From assembly GCA_002339265.1 (NCBI GenBank), contig DDKG01000075.1:82831-146830 (forward strand): a stretch of 64,000 nt of DNA, in the 5' to 3' direction. The notes beneath the pieces were generated by a model. The model made no database searches. It was not told the origin of the DNA and saw nothing but the letters and a program-made list of their open reading frames with translations. This DNA is from Massilia sp. UBA2604. GTDB lineage: Bacteria > Pseudomonadota > Gammaproteobacteria > Burkholderiales > Burkholderiaceae_D. This document shows positions 41,036 to 52,320 of the stretch, piece after piece; within the stretch, counting starts at the first letter, position 1, and the number at the start of each line of letters is the position of its first letter. The translations under genes and the position numbers were made by a program.

Positions 41036-41665
41036 TTAGCGGTGATAGGTGCTGATACTGTTACCTACCGCGCCAGCGACAGCGCCGCCCGCCGACAGAT
41101 CCTCCCAATAACATACATAAGGCTTGAAGCTGCCAAAGGAGAATGTTTCCCCGTCATTCATTACTCTGCACATTTTTTGGTACAAGGTCTTGAACCGGAT
41201 GGACTCGCTCAAGACAAAGGTCATCATGCCGAACGCCGCCTTTTCAGTATCTAGGACACTTCCACCTTGATAAGAGGCAAGTACCCGTATAGCCTGCTCA
41301 ATACTCTGGCGGCTACGCTGACTCGTCGCGATCGAAGCACTTTCATCCCGCAAGATTGAGATGCAATTTGCCTTGGTATAGTGGCTTCCAATCGCCAGCG
41401 TTTGCGCGCCGCTCATTGGAAAATCCTTGAACCGATACTCTGTGCCAGCGGAATTCTTGAATCCAAGAATGTACAAGTTGGATTCTTTCAAGACGAGCGT
41501 TACCTTCCCGTCCGCCAGGCCTCCATCAAAACTGAGTGTCACATCATGCGTTGCCGAAGAATCCGCGTTGACCACGCGCTTCTGGCCGTCAAGCGCGGTG
41601 ATTCGACCAATCAACGCCTTCATCATGCCGGAATACTTGTCCAGCTCGATCGTAAAATTCGCCAT
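41036..41665 (-). CDS. Ribosome-inactivating-protein-like T6SS effector candidate (rRNA N-glycosidase fold)
   Basis: A 209-residue protein without signal peptide or membrane helix. It aligns by eye with the ricin A/Shiga A catalytic core: SNLYILGFK (Tyr65 for ricin Tyr80), GSHYTKANC (Tyr96 for Tyr123), LSESIRFKTL (Glu154 and Arg157 for Glu177 and Arg180) and CYWEDLS (Trp187 for Trp211). The order and approximate spacing are kept. Such enzymes remove one adenine from the sarcin-ricin loop of large-subunit rRNA. It is AT-richer than the tss genes and lies between clpV and vgrG, so delivery by the T6SS is likely. Its N-terminus has no PAAR, Rhs or VgrG part. Confidence 0.82.
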   Translation of the reverse strand: MANFTIELDKYSGMMKALIGRITALDGQKRVVNADSSATHDVTLSFDGGLADGKVTLVLKESNLYILGFKNSAGTEYRFKDFPMSGAQTLAIGSHYTKANCISILRDESASIATSQRSRQSIEQAIRVLASYQGGSVLDTEKAAFGMMTFVLSESIRFKTLYQKMCRVMNDGETFSFGSFKPYVCYWEDLSAGGAVAGAVGNSISTYHR

Positions 41666-41736
41666 ATCATCCTCATAATCCGAGCTACCGGTGCCGCCGG
41701 CTTGCTAGCCCAAACAAATCGCCAACAGGCGCCTGA

Positions 41737-42378
41737 TCAGCCGCGTCCGGTAAACGACGCGTCCCCATTCACTCTGACGACGATTCCCAGCTGTTGCTGC
41801 AGATGCTCCCGCGCGTCTTCCAGGAACTCCGCGGCCATCATCTTGAGCTTCGCGTTCGTGTAACCCTTCAGTTCCATCAGAAAGGCGAGCAGATCGCCGC
41901 CGGAGATGTCTTCACCTGTAGGCATTTCGTTCGCCAACGCTGTCACCAGGGCCACGATATTTTCTGGGCGCCCCCAGGGAGTATTCGGTCCGATATGAAT
42001 CGATTCGCCGCTTGTCAGAATCGATGGTCCTGATCGATCGATCCTCGTCTGAATCTTGCTACGCCGAATAGTTAGATGAAACTCCTGAAAGGCAACCTGA
42101 AAATCCTTGCTCGACTTTTTGAGCGCACCGCAACTCGCCTTGAAATTGAGATGCGCGGAGATCAGGCCGTGGACGTCGTACGGAGCGACCTGCCAGCCCC
42201 CATTGGGTGATTTCCTACGAAGGAAAAGTTGTTCCGCCTTCGAAATGCAGTGGGATCCGGTACATCCGTTATTGACCTCATCCTTGCGTGGAAAAGAGAA
42301 TCCCCGAAAAGACCATCCGGCGAACGCCTTTTCGAGCAAGGCTGAGTCGGACAAATTGATATAACTATCGTTAAGCAT
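41737..42378 (-). CDS. Unknown protein paired with the RIP-like effector, immunity or adaptor candidate
   Basis: A 213-residue cytosolic-type protein with no signal peptide. Its features are a Cys pair (NNGCTGSHCISKAEQLFLRR), a central beta-rich region (FQEFHLTIRRSKIQTRIDRS) and two C-terminal helices (YTNAKLKMMAAEFLEDARE). No family recognised; it does not resemble DUF4123 or DUF1795 adaptors. It is 71 bases upstream of the RIP-like gene, co-directional, and shares its lower GC, so both probably arrived together. A cytosolic immunity protein is the most economical reading if the toxin can attack bacterial ribosomes. Confidence 0.6.
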   Translation of the reverse strand: MLNDSYINLSDSALLEKAFAGWSFRGFSFPRKDEVNNGCTGSHCISKAEQLFLRRKSPNGGWQVAPYDVHGLISAHLNFKASCGALKKSSKDFQVAFQEFHLTIRRSKIQTRIDRSGPSILTSGESIHIGPNTPWGRPENIVALVTALANEMPTGEDISGGDLLAFLMELKGYTNAKLKMMAAEFLEDAREHLQQQLGIVVRVNGDASFTGRG

Positions 42379-42433
42379 ACAATCCTTCCTTGACAGGATG
42401 AATGAGAATTGCCGTGTGGTTACTGGTCGACAT

Positions 42434-45109
<2,676 letters not shown>

Positions 45110-45128
45110 GGTCGGTTCTTTCGTATGG

Positions 45129-46136
45129 TCAGCCCGCGTGGGCTGCCGGGTTGATCAAGAGGTCATCGGCGTCGCGCGCGGCCGGGCCGCTGGCGAGCCA
45201 GGTGGTCCAGCCCAGCTGCCTGCCGCCCAGCGCCAGGCGCGGCACCTGTTCGCGCGCCAGCACCAGCCGCAGGTCCCAGTCCAGCGCCATGCCGGCGTAG
45301 CCGTTGACCCAGGCGACCAGGCGGCGCAGGCTGGCGCCGCCCGGCAGCAGGCGCTGGTAGTCGGCATAGTCGAGCGGGCCGATCACGAGGCGGAACTTGT
45401 GCTGGCGGTCCCAGACACGGGTGCCGATCACGGTCGAGATGCCGAGGCGGTTGCCGCGGTCCTGCGTGCCCATCCGGGTCTGGCCCTCGGGCGGGATCGC
45501 CATCCAGTGGCCGACGAACTGCTCGAGTGCGACCGGCGCCCTGAAATAGGCGCGCAGGATCGCCACCAGCCCCGCCGCCGGGCGGCGCCCGTTCGCCATC
45601 AGGCCGGCGAAATGCAGCTTGGCGAAGTCGCCGATCTCGTCGCGCCCGCGCAGCGCCGGCGTGCCGATGCCGAACAGGCTGCCGACGTAGTCGCCGAAAC
45701 GGTCGCTGCCTGGCCGGTCGAGGCTGATGGCCGGATCGGCGCTGGCGCGGGCGCGGTAGAACAGCGACACTATCCGGTGGTGGAAGACGTCGAGGAAGGC
45801 GACCAGGGTGGCGTCGCCGTGGTTTCGCATCCGTTCGCGCGCATATTCGGTCAGGTGCAGCGGCAGCGGCCCATTGGGACCGAGCAGCCCCGTGAAATTC
45901 ACCGTCAGGCGCGCGGGCCGTCCATTCGATGCCGACTTCACCCCGGCCAGCGCCCCCGGCTCGAAACCCAGCGACGGGTCTTGCCCGAAGCGCACCGCGT
46001 CGTCGCGCGGACGCAGCGCGGCGCCGATGCGCGGCCGCTCCGGATGGGCGTTCTCCAGCAGGCGCAGGGCCTGGTAGAAATCCATGCCGGCGCCGGCCTC
46101 TTCGATACGGCGCGCCACGTCTACAGGATCGCGCAT
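45129..46136 (-). CDS. tssG: T6SS baseplate protein TssG
   Basis: A 335-residue baseplate protein: GAGMDFYQALRLLENAHPER near the start, VKSASNGRPARLTVNFTGLL, GPNGPLPLHLTEYARERMRN and ILRAYFRAPVALEQFVGHWM are family segments. The start is ATG 46136, 16 bases inside the 3' end of tssF; a longer frame is antisense-like and without family similarity. Confidence 0.94.
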   Translation of the reverse strand: MRDPVDVARRIEEAGAGMDFYQALRLLENAHPERPRIGAALRPRDDAVRFGQDPSLGFEPGALAGVKSASNGRPARLTVNFTGLLGPNGPLPLHLTEYARERMRNHGDATLVAFLDVFHHRIVSLFYRARASADPAISLDRPGSDRFGDYVGSLFGIGTPALRGRDEIGDFAKLHFAGLMANGRRPAAGLVAILRAYFRAPVALEQFVGHWMAIPPEGQTRMGTQDRGNRLGISTVIGTRVWDRQHKFRLVIGPLDYADYQRLLPGGASLRRLVAWVNGYAGMALDWDLRLVLAREQVPRLALGGRQLGWTTWLASGPAARDADDLLINPAAHAG

Positions 46137-48001
46137 GCGCCTCCCCTCGCCGGCCAGCGCATGATCTCGCCGCGGCCGACGGTGCGGACCACGGTTTCGG
46201 TAAATGCATTGATGGACACATATTGGGCAAAGAAATGGCTCAGCACCGCGCCCAGCACGAAGGCGCCGGCGCCCTCGAACGCGGCGTCGTCCATGGTGAC
46301 GGTGATTTCCAGACCGCGCCCGAAGGCGATCGGGCCGGGCGCCGGCAAGCGCCGCGTGATTCTGCGCGCCGCCACCGAGCGCACGCCCTCGACCTGGCGC
46401 TGGCTGGCGCTGTCGAGCGGGTGGCAGTACAGCGCCAGCAGCTCGCGCAGCGCGCGCGCGCCCTGCTCCCGGTCGGTGTCGACCAGCGACAGGTAGTTGA
46501 GCGACAGCTGGTTGATCAGGCGCCAGGCATTGCCGCCCTCGGCGAACGAGGGAAATGGCTGGCTCGGTCCGCCCAGCACGCGCACCGCCCGCACCGGGCC
46601 GCCCTGCTCCAGGATGAAATCGGTCTTGCCCACGCCCAGCGGCATCGACAGCGGCAGGTCGCGGTTGGTGCACCACAGGACCAGGCCAAGCTGGCGCAGG
46701 TCGTGCCGGTATGGCGCTTCGCGCGCGTCGACCAGCGAGACATAGGTTTCGCTGCCGACATAGGACGAGTGCGGCCCACGCTGGCGCTGGCGCTGCGACA
46801 GCAGGCGCGGCTCGCGCCGGATCTGGTAATAGGCCTGTTCCGGGACGCTCGCGGCGCCCAGGTCGCGTGCGCTGTACATTGGCTGGAACGCCTGTTCGGC
46901 GTCGGCGCCGCTACCGTAGCCCGTCACGCTCTCGACCCGGTGCACCTCGAAATCCATCGGACGGGTGCGGTCGGCCAGCACGTGGTACTCGGCGCGGTCA
47001 AGGGCCAGGTCGATGCGGTCGGCGCGGCGCTGGAACAGGTTGACGGCCGGGGTGCAGTTGAGCGCGATATTGCTGGCATCGAGCACCTGTTCCAGGCGCG
47101 CGTCGCCCTGGGCCAGCAGCACCACGATCTCGATCTCCTGCTCGCCGCACGCCCGTATCGCCGGGCCCAGGCCGGACAGCTCGACGAACAGGAAGCGCTG
47201 GGCGAAGGCGAAGTACTCCTGCAGCAGGCGATAGCCCTGGAAGCTGCGCTGGCCGCTGGGCAGCAGCGCGTCGTCCTCGCCGAAGCCGCGCGGCTGCAGC
47301 GCGGTCTTCGGCAGCGTCCAGTGGCGGCCCGGACGGCTGCCCGGCAGCACCAGCACGCCTTCGACCGCGCCCAGCAACTTCTCGTAGATCCGGCCCGGCA
47401 GCTCGTCGCCGCCGCGCAGGTGCAGCGCCAGCCGATCCAGGGCGAGTGCGCTGAATGGGGCGTCGTTGGTGGTGCGCAGGCGCAGGCGCAGGCCGGCCCG
47501 CACGTTTTGAGGCAGGCGCGCATCGACGCCTTCGATGCTGCCCGCATGCGTGAAGAAGCGCGCCGCCACCAGCTCGATCGGCCACAGCGTGAGCTCGTGC
47601 GCGCTGCGGTATTCGCAGGCGCTGGCGTCATCCTTGCCCAGCACGCTGCGCAGCGCCGCGCCGCGCGCCACGCGGTAGCCGGCGTCCAGCGCCGGATCGG
47701 CGAGGTCCGGCTGCAGCTGCACGATCGCCATCGACGGCGTCGGCGCCAGGTAGTGCGGATAGACCAGCTCCGCCAGGTGCTGGGTAAAGCGGGGGAACTC
47801 GGCGTCGATCTTCAGCTGCACGCGCGCCGCCATGAAGGCGAAGCCCTCCAGCAGGCGCTCGACGTAAGGGTCGGCGCACTCGAAGCCCTCCAGGCCCAGG
47901 CGGCCGGCAATCTTGGGATACTCGGCCGCGAACTCGCCGCCCATCTCGCGCAGGTGCTGCAGTTCCTGGCTGTAGTAGCGCAGCAGGCGTGGATTGCTCA
48001 T
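46121..48001 (-). CDS. tssF: T6SS baseplate protein TssF
   Basis: A 626-residue protein with the TssF start RLLRYYSQELQHLREMGGEF, AAEYPKIAGRLGLEG and DPYVERLLEGFAFMAARVQL. The C-terminal part has GLVLWCTNRDLPLSMPLGVG. The start overlaps the tssE stop by four bases. TssF, G, E and K form the baseplate wedge. Confidence 0.96.
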   Translation of the reverse strand: MSNPRLLRYYSQELQHLREMGGEFAAEYPKIAGRLGLEGFECADPYVERLLEGFAFMAARVQLKIDAEFPRFTQHLAELVYPHYLAPTPSMAIVQLQPDLADPALDAGYRVARGAALRSVLGKDDASACEYRSAHELTLWPIELVAARFFTHAGSIEGVDARLPQNVRAGLRLRLRTTNDAPFSALALDRLALHLRGGDELPGRIYEKLLGAVEGVLVLPGSRPGRHWTLPKTALQPRGFGEDDALLPSGQRSFQGYRLLQEYFAFAQRFLFVELSGLGPAIRACGEQEIEIVVLLAQGDARLEQVLDASNIALNCTPAVNLFQRRADRIDLALDRAEYHVLADRTRPMDFEVHRVESVTGYGSGADAEQAFQPMYSARDLGAASVPEQAYYQIRREPRLLSQRQRQRGPHSSYVGSETYVSLVDAREAPYRHDLRQLGLVLWCTNRDLPLSMPLGVGKTDFILEQGGPVRAVRVLGGPSQPFPSFAEGGNAWRLINQLSLNYLSLVDTDREQGARALRELLALYCHPLDSASQRQVEGVRSVAARRITRRLPAPGPIAFGRGLEITVTMDDAAFEGAGAFVLGAVLSHFFAQYVSINAFTETVVRTVGRGEIMRWPARGGACAIL

Positions 48002-48504
48002 GGTCGCGCGGCGCCGCTGTCGAACAGGCTGAGCTGGCCCAGGTCGAGGTCGAGCTCAGTCTTGAGGTAGAGGCGCTCGGGGTAAGGCTGGGCCCACAGG
48101 TCGGCCTCGATCTCGAACACGATCTTGCTGATCGCGCCTTGCGCGGCCATGGCCTTCACCGATACCGAGGAGCGGATCAGGCGCGGCTCGAAATCCCATA
48201 TGGCCTGGCGGATCGCGCGTTCGAGGTCGGCCCTTTCCATATTCGCCAGCGACACGCCCGAGATGGCCGGCAGGCCGTAATTGAGCACCGATTCCGCCAG
48301 GTGCGGCAGTCGAGGCAGGCCGCCTGCCGCCTGCAGATTGGTGGTATTGAGCAGCCAGGCGAGGTCGCGCAGCACGCCGTCACGCAAGCCGCGATCGGAC
48401 AGGACGCGGCGCTCGCGCGCCTCGACCGTCTTGTCGGGTTCGTGGTCGGTGAGGCGGTCCAGCAGCGAAGGCTGCAGACGCTCGCGCGGTGCCAGTTCAG
48501 CCAT
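47998..48504 (-). CDS. tssE: T6SS baseplate protein TssE (gp25-like)
   Basis: A 168-residue gp25-like protein: LQPSLLDRLTDHEPDKTVEA, then DLAWLLNTTNL, VLNYGLPAISGVS and AIRQAIWDFEPRLIRSSVSV. The EPR motif in the last segment is the conserved TssE element needed for sheath start. Six bases separate it from the hcp stop. Confidence 0.95.
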   Translation of the reverse strand: MAELAPRERLQPSLLDRLTDHEPDKTVEARERRVLSDRGLRDGVLRDLAWLLNTTNLQAAGGLPRLPHLAESVLNYGLPAISGVSLANMERADLERAIRQAIWDFEPRLIRSSVSVKAMAAQGAISKIVFEIEADLWAQPYPERLYLKTELDLDLGQLSLFDSGAARP

Positions 48505-48510
48505 TTTCGC

Positions 48511-49002
48511 TTATGCCGCGGCGTTGCCGGCGATGTCGTAGGCGAAGGTCTTGTCGCCGGCGACGGTGCCCTTGGCGTTCTGCGGGGTGTAGGCGAAGTT
48601 CACCTTGGCGAAATTCAGCGTGACGTTCTCGGTGAGGCGGTCCTCGCCACCGCTGCCGCCCGTGGAAATCGAGGTCACCAGCACCTGCTCCATCGTGATC
48701 AGGATGTATTTTTTCTGGCCTTCGCCGGCCTTGCGCACCATCAGCTCGGCCTTGTCGATGTGGGTGCCCTTGGCCAGCGCGGTCATCAGCGCATTGGTCG
48801 AACTGTCGACGTACTTGGTGAACGACAGGTCCTGGAAGCTGGCCTTGCCGGAGCCGCCGCCGCCGCCCATGTGGGTGGTGCCGGACTGGCTCATGCCCCA
48901 GCTCCATGCGAGCACGTCGACGTCGCCCTTCGGTCCCTGCTCCTTGTCGATCGACTCGCCCTTGATCGTGCCGCCCAAATTGATGAACATATCCACTGCC
49001 AT
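48511..49002 (-). CDS. hcp: T6SS tube protein Hcp (TssD)
   Basis: A 163-residue tube protein: MAVDMFINLGGTIKGESIDK, DVDVLAWSWGMSQSGTTHMG, FTKYVDSSTNALMTALAKGT and LVTSISTGGSGGEDRLTENV. The start is ATG 49002 with an AGGAG site eight bases before it. A strong ribosome site and a gap of 93 bases on the tssC side fit higher expression than the neighbours. Hcp rings may also carry small cargo in their lumen. Confidence 0.96.
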   Translation of the reverse strand: MAVDMFINLGGTIKGESIDKEQGPKGDVDVLAWSWGMSQSGTTHMGGGGGSGKASFQDLSFTKYVDSSTNALMTALAKGTHIDKAELMVRKAGEGQKKYILITMEQVLVTSISTGGSGGEDRLTENVTLNFAKVNFAYTPQNAKGTVAGDKTFAYDIAGNAAA

Positions 49003-49095
49003 GTCGCTTCTCCTGTGAGGCCGGCGCACGGGGCGCCGGCGGGGTTGAATTCATGATTGGCGCGGGCACTCGAGCCCGCGCGGACGGTGCAGGCC

Positions 49096-50589
49096 TCAGG
49101 TTTTGGCCGAAGGCAGCCTGGAGACCAGGCGCAGCGACACCGTCAGGCCTTCGAGCTGGTAATGCGGGCGCAGGAAGAACTGGGCGTTGTAGTAGCCCGG
49201 GTTGCCCTCGACTTCCTGCAGCGCCACTTCGGCGGCGGCCAGCGGCTTCCTGGCCTTGGTGGCTTCGCTGGAAGTGGCGGGATCGCCGTCCACGTACTGC
49301 ATGATCCAGCGCGTCAGCCAGCGCTCCATGTCGTCGCGTTCCTTGAACGAACCGATCTTGTCGCGCACGATGCACTTGAGGTAGTGGGCGAAGCGGCAGG
49401 TCGCGAACAGGTAAGGCAGGCGCGCGGCGAGATTGGCGTTGGCGGTGGCGTCCGGGTCGTCGTACTCGGCCGGCTTGTGCATCGACTGCGCGCCGATGAA
49501 GGCGGCCAGGTCGCTGTTCTTCTTGTGCACCAGCGGCATGAAACCGTTCTTGGCCAATTCTGCCTCGCGCCGGTCGCTGATCGCGATCTCGGTCGGGCAC
49601 GTCATGTCGACGCCGCCGTCGTCGGTCGGGAAGGTATACACCGGCAGGTTCTCGACCGCGCCGCCCGATTCGATGCCGCGGATCTGCGAGCACCAGCCAT
49701 AGCGCTTGAACGAGCGGTTGATGTTCACCGCCATCGCATAGGCCGCGTTGGCCCAGGTGAAGTCGCGCGCGCCCGGGGCATGGGTGGTCTCTTCGAAATC
49801 GAATTCCTCGACCGGGTTGGTCTTGGCGCCGTAGGGCGCGCGCGCCAGGAAGCGCGGCATCGCCAGGCCCACGTAGCGCGAGTCCTCGGATTCGCGGAAA
49901 GAGCGCCAGGCGGCGTGCTCCGGCGTCTGGAACAGCTTGGTGAGATCGCGCGGATTGGCCAGCTCCTGCCACGAGTCCATCAGCATCACGCTCGGGTCGG
50001 CGGCGCTGATCAAGGGCGCATGGGCGGCGGCCGACACCTGCGCCATCTGGGTGAGCAGCTCGACGTCGGGCGCGCTGTTGCCGAAGTAGTAGTCGGCCAC
50101 GAAGGCGCCATACGGCTCGCCGCCGAACTGGCCGTATTCTTCTTCGTACAGCTTCTTGAACACCGGGCTCTGGTCCCAGGCCACGCCCTTGTACTTGCGC
50201 AGCGTCTTGTGCAGCTCGTTCTTCGAGATGTTCATCACCCGGATCTTGAGCATCTCGTCGGTCTCGGTATTGCTGACCAGGTGGTGCAGGCCGCGCCAGG
50301 CGCTTTCCACCGCCTGGAACTTACTGTCATGCAGGATGTGGTTGATCTGTTCGGTGAGCTTGCGGTCGATGCCGGCGATCAGGCCTTCGATCGTGGCCAG
50401 CACGTCGCCGCCGACGGTCGTGGCGTCCTGCAAGGCCTGCTGGGCCAGCGTGCGCACGGCATTCTCGACCGCATCGCGCGCCTTGTCGGTGCGCGGCTTG
50501 AACTCCTGCTGCAGCAGGCTCGCGAAGTCGCTCGCGGCAAGCGTGCCCTCGAGCGTGGGCTGGTGCAGTTCCTGGGTTGGGTTGGCCAT
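49096..50589 (-). CDS. tssC: T6SS sheath large subunit TssC (VipB)
   Basis: A 497-residue sheath protein: ILHDSKFQAVESAWRGLHHL near residue 90, FGGEPYGAFVADYYFGNSAP, SFKRYGWCSQIRGIESGGAV and the C-terminal VEGNPGYYNAQFFLRPHYQL with EGLTVSLRLVSRLP. It co-assembles with TssB, whose stop lies three bases upstream of its start. Confidence 0.97.
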   Translation of the reverse strand: MANPTQELHQPTLEGTLAASDFASLLQQEFKPRTDKARDAVENAVRTLAQQALQDATTVGGDVLATIEGLIAGIDRKLTEQINHILHDSKFQAVESAWRGLHHLVSNTETDEMLKIRVMNISKNELHKTLRKYKGVAWDQSPVFKKLYEEEYGQFGGEPYGAFVADYYFGNSAPDVELLTQMAQVSAAAHAPLISAADPSVMLMDSWQELANPRDLTKLFQTPEHAAWRSFRESEDSRYVGLAMPRFLARAPYGAKTNPVEEFDFEETTHAPGARDFTWANAAYAMAVNINRSFKRYGWCSQIRGIESGGAVENLPVYTFPTDDGGVDMTCPTEIAISDRREAELAKNGFMPLVHKKNSDLAAFIGAQSMHKPAEYDDPDATANANLAARLPYLFATCRFAHYLKCIVRDKIGSFKERDDMERWLTRWIMQYVDGDPATSSEATKARKPLAAAEVALQEVEGNPGYYNAQFFLRPHYQLEGLTVSLRLVSRLPSAKT

Positions 50590-50592
50590 CGT

Positions 50593-51129
50593 TTATCCTT
50601 GCTGCGGTTGGTCGGCATCGGCTGCAGCAGCGTCGTCCGGCTTCGGCGCGGCGGCCAGCGCCTGCATCAGGGCCGGATCGGCCATCAGCTTCGCCATCAG
50701 TTCCTCGGCGCCGGTCTTGCCGTCCATATAGGTCATCAGGTTGACCAGCTGGCTGCGCGCTTCCAGCATGGTGCGCAGCGAATCGACCTTGCGCGCGATG
50801 GCGCCGGGCGTGAAGTCGTCCAGGCTCTCGAAGGTCATCTCGATCGCCAGATTGCCTTCGCCGGTGAGCGTATTCGGCACCGTCGTCACCACGCGCGGCT
50901 TCATCGACTTGAGGCGGTCGTCGAAGTTGTCGACGTCGATCTCCAGGAATTTGCGCTCGGCCACCGGCGGCAGCGCTTCGGCCGGCGTGCCCGACAGGTC
51001 GGAAAACACACCCATCACGAAGGGCAGCTGCACCTTCTTCTCGGCGCCGTAGACTTCGACGTCGTACTCGATCTGCACCCGCGGCGCACGGTTGCGCGCG
51101 ATGAACTTCTGACTGCTTTCTTTAGCCAC
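50593..51129 (-). CDS. tssB: T6SS sheath small subunit TssB (VipA), GTG start
   Basis: A 178-residue sheath protein: KESSQKFIARNRAPRVQIEY, LPFVMGVFSDLSGTPAEALP, KFLEIDVDNFDDRLKSMKPR and NLAIEMTFESLDDFTPGAI. The family N-terminus begins at GTG 51129, preceded by GGAG at good spacing; the longer frame has no similarity. The C-terminus carries an Ala/Asp-rich extension. Confidence 0.95.
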   Translation of the reverse strand: MAKESSQKFIARNRAPRVQIEYDVEVYGAEKKVQLPFVMGVFSDLSGTPAEALPPVAERKFLEIDVDNFDDRLKSMKPRVVTTVPNTLTGEGNLAIEMTFESLDDFTPGAIARKVDSLRTMLEARSQLVNLMTYMDGKTGAEELMAKLMADPALMQALAAAPKPDDAAAADADQPQQG

Positions 51130-51221
51130 GATAAGACTCCATTCAAATGTGGGACATTTCCAGCGGCGCCGCGGCGCCTGGTGATCGGGATGGCCGCATC
51201 GTGCAGGGCGGCCCCCTTGTT

Positions 51222-52253
51222 CTATGAATCGCGCCGGATGCCGCTGATCTGCGTCAGCTGGTTCAGTCCATCCGGGGCGAGCTCCTCCAGCAACTCGGTA
51301 AAACTCATGTCGACCAGTCCCCTGGCCCGCTGCAGCAGCAAGGGCACCGGGCTCGATGGCTCGGCGCGCGCATACCATGCACACAGACGGTCCAGCAGGC
51401 GCACCACGTCGGCACGGTCCGCGATCTCGCCTTCGCGCAGTGGCGGCGGCGGCGCGCTGCCCCCAGCCACCGTCTGCGCCTGGCCCTGTATGTCGGCCAT
51501 GACGGCCGTAACCACCAGGTGCGGACGCACCTGTCCCGCTGCGCGCACCAACAGCGCCGACAAAGGCGCGAGGTCGATGCCGGTACCCGCCGCCAGGCGA
51601 TCCCCCAGCGTCGCGTCGATCGCCTGCACACTGTCGTGGGCCGCGTCGAGCGCCGCGCAGGTGGCGGCGAGTTGGTCCTGCTGCGCCGCGTTGAAGGCAG
51701 CCAGGATCGTCGCCGGGGCCACTCCGGAGGCGTCACCCGCGCCATCGTGCTCGGCGGCCTCGATATCGCGCAGGCTGAACACGCCGATGGCGCGCACCTC
51801 GACCAGCGGCATGTCGCGCAGCTGGCGCAGCATGCCGCCCGCCTCCACCAGCGCCGCCAGGGTGTTCAGGCGCAGGGTCGGATCGTTGTCGTCGTCGGCA
51901 TCGAGCTGCGGATGCAGGCTGTCCCACTGCGTTGCCAGGAGCGCCGCCAGCAGCGACAGGCCCGCAGCGAGACCCGGGGCGCCCTCCATTCCCAGCAAGG
52001 CGCGGGTGAGGCCGACGGCCACGCGCAGGTCGCGCGTGCGCGCCATGAGCTCCAGCGCCAGCGCGCGCGCCGTCTTCCAGTCGGGACCCGTGGCCGGCGT
52101 GATCGTGCTGCCGTACTGGACTTCGGGCTTGCCGTTCAGCGCGGCCTCGAGCGCCAGGAATTGCGGGTCGTATTCCAGGTTCTCGCCGCAAGGCAGCAGG
52201 TCGTCGAGCGGCGCGGCCAGGTCGGCGATGGAGGTCGATAGCAGGTCGTTCAT
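51222..52253 (-). CDS. tssA: T6SS cap/assembly protein TssA
   Basis: A 343-residue protein with the ImpA N-terminal domain: LDDLLPCGENLEYDPQFLAL, ALNGKPEVQYGSTI, PDWKTARALALELMARTRDL and SLLAALLATQWDSLHPQLDA. The C-terminal part is short (REGEIADRADVVRLLDRLCA, then LVDMSFTELLEELAPDGLNQ). TssA guides sheath and tube polymerisation. The gaps of about 90 bases on the tssB side and 67 bases on the pppA side carry no gene. Confidence 0.93.
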   Translation of the reverse strand: MNDLLSTSIADLAAPLDDLLPCGENLEYDPQFLALEAALNGKPEVQYGSTITPATGPDWKTARALALELMARTRDLRVAVGLTRALLGMEGAPGLAAGLSLLAALLATQWDSLHPQLDADDDNDPTLRLNTLAALVEAGGMLRQLRDMPLVEVRAIGVFSLRDIEAAEHDGAGDASGVAPATILAAFNAAQQDQLAATCAALDAAHDSVQAIDATLGDRLAAGTGIDLAPLSALLVRAAGQVRPHLVVTAVMADIQGQAQTVAGGSAPPPPLREGEIADRADVVRLLDRLCAWYARAEPSSPVPLLLQRARGLVDMSFTELLEELAPDGLNQLTQISGIRRDS

Positions 52254-52320
52254 GGCGCTTCCATTGATGGGGACGAGGCGGCAACGTCATCACATCCCCT
52301 CGCTCGTCGTTCAGGAAGAC

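Noticed and set aside
41036-41665. The RIP-like gene as a phage or plasmid moron rather than T6SS cargo
   Set aside because: No mobile-element genes or repeats border it, and it is co-directional within the tss operon between clpV and vgrG.
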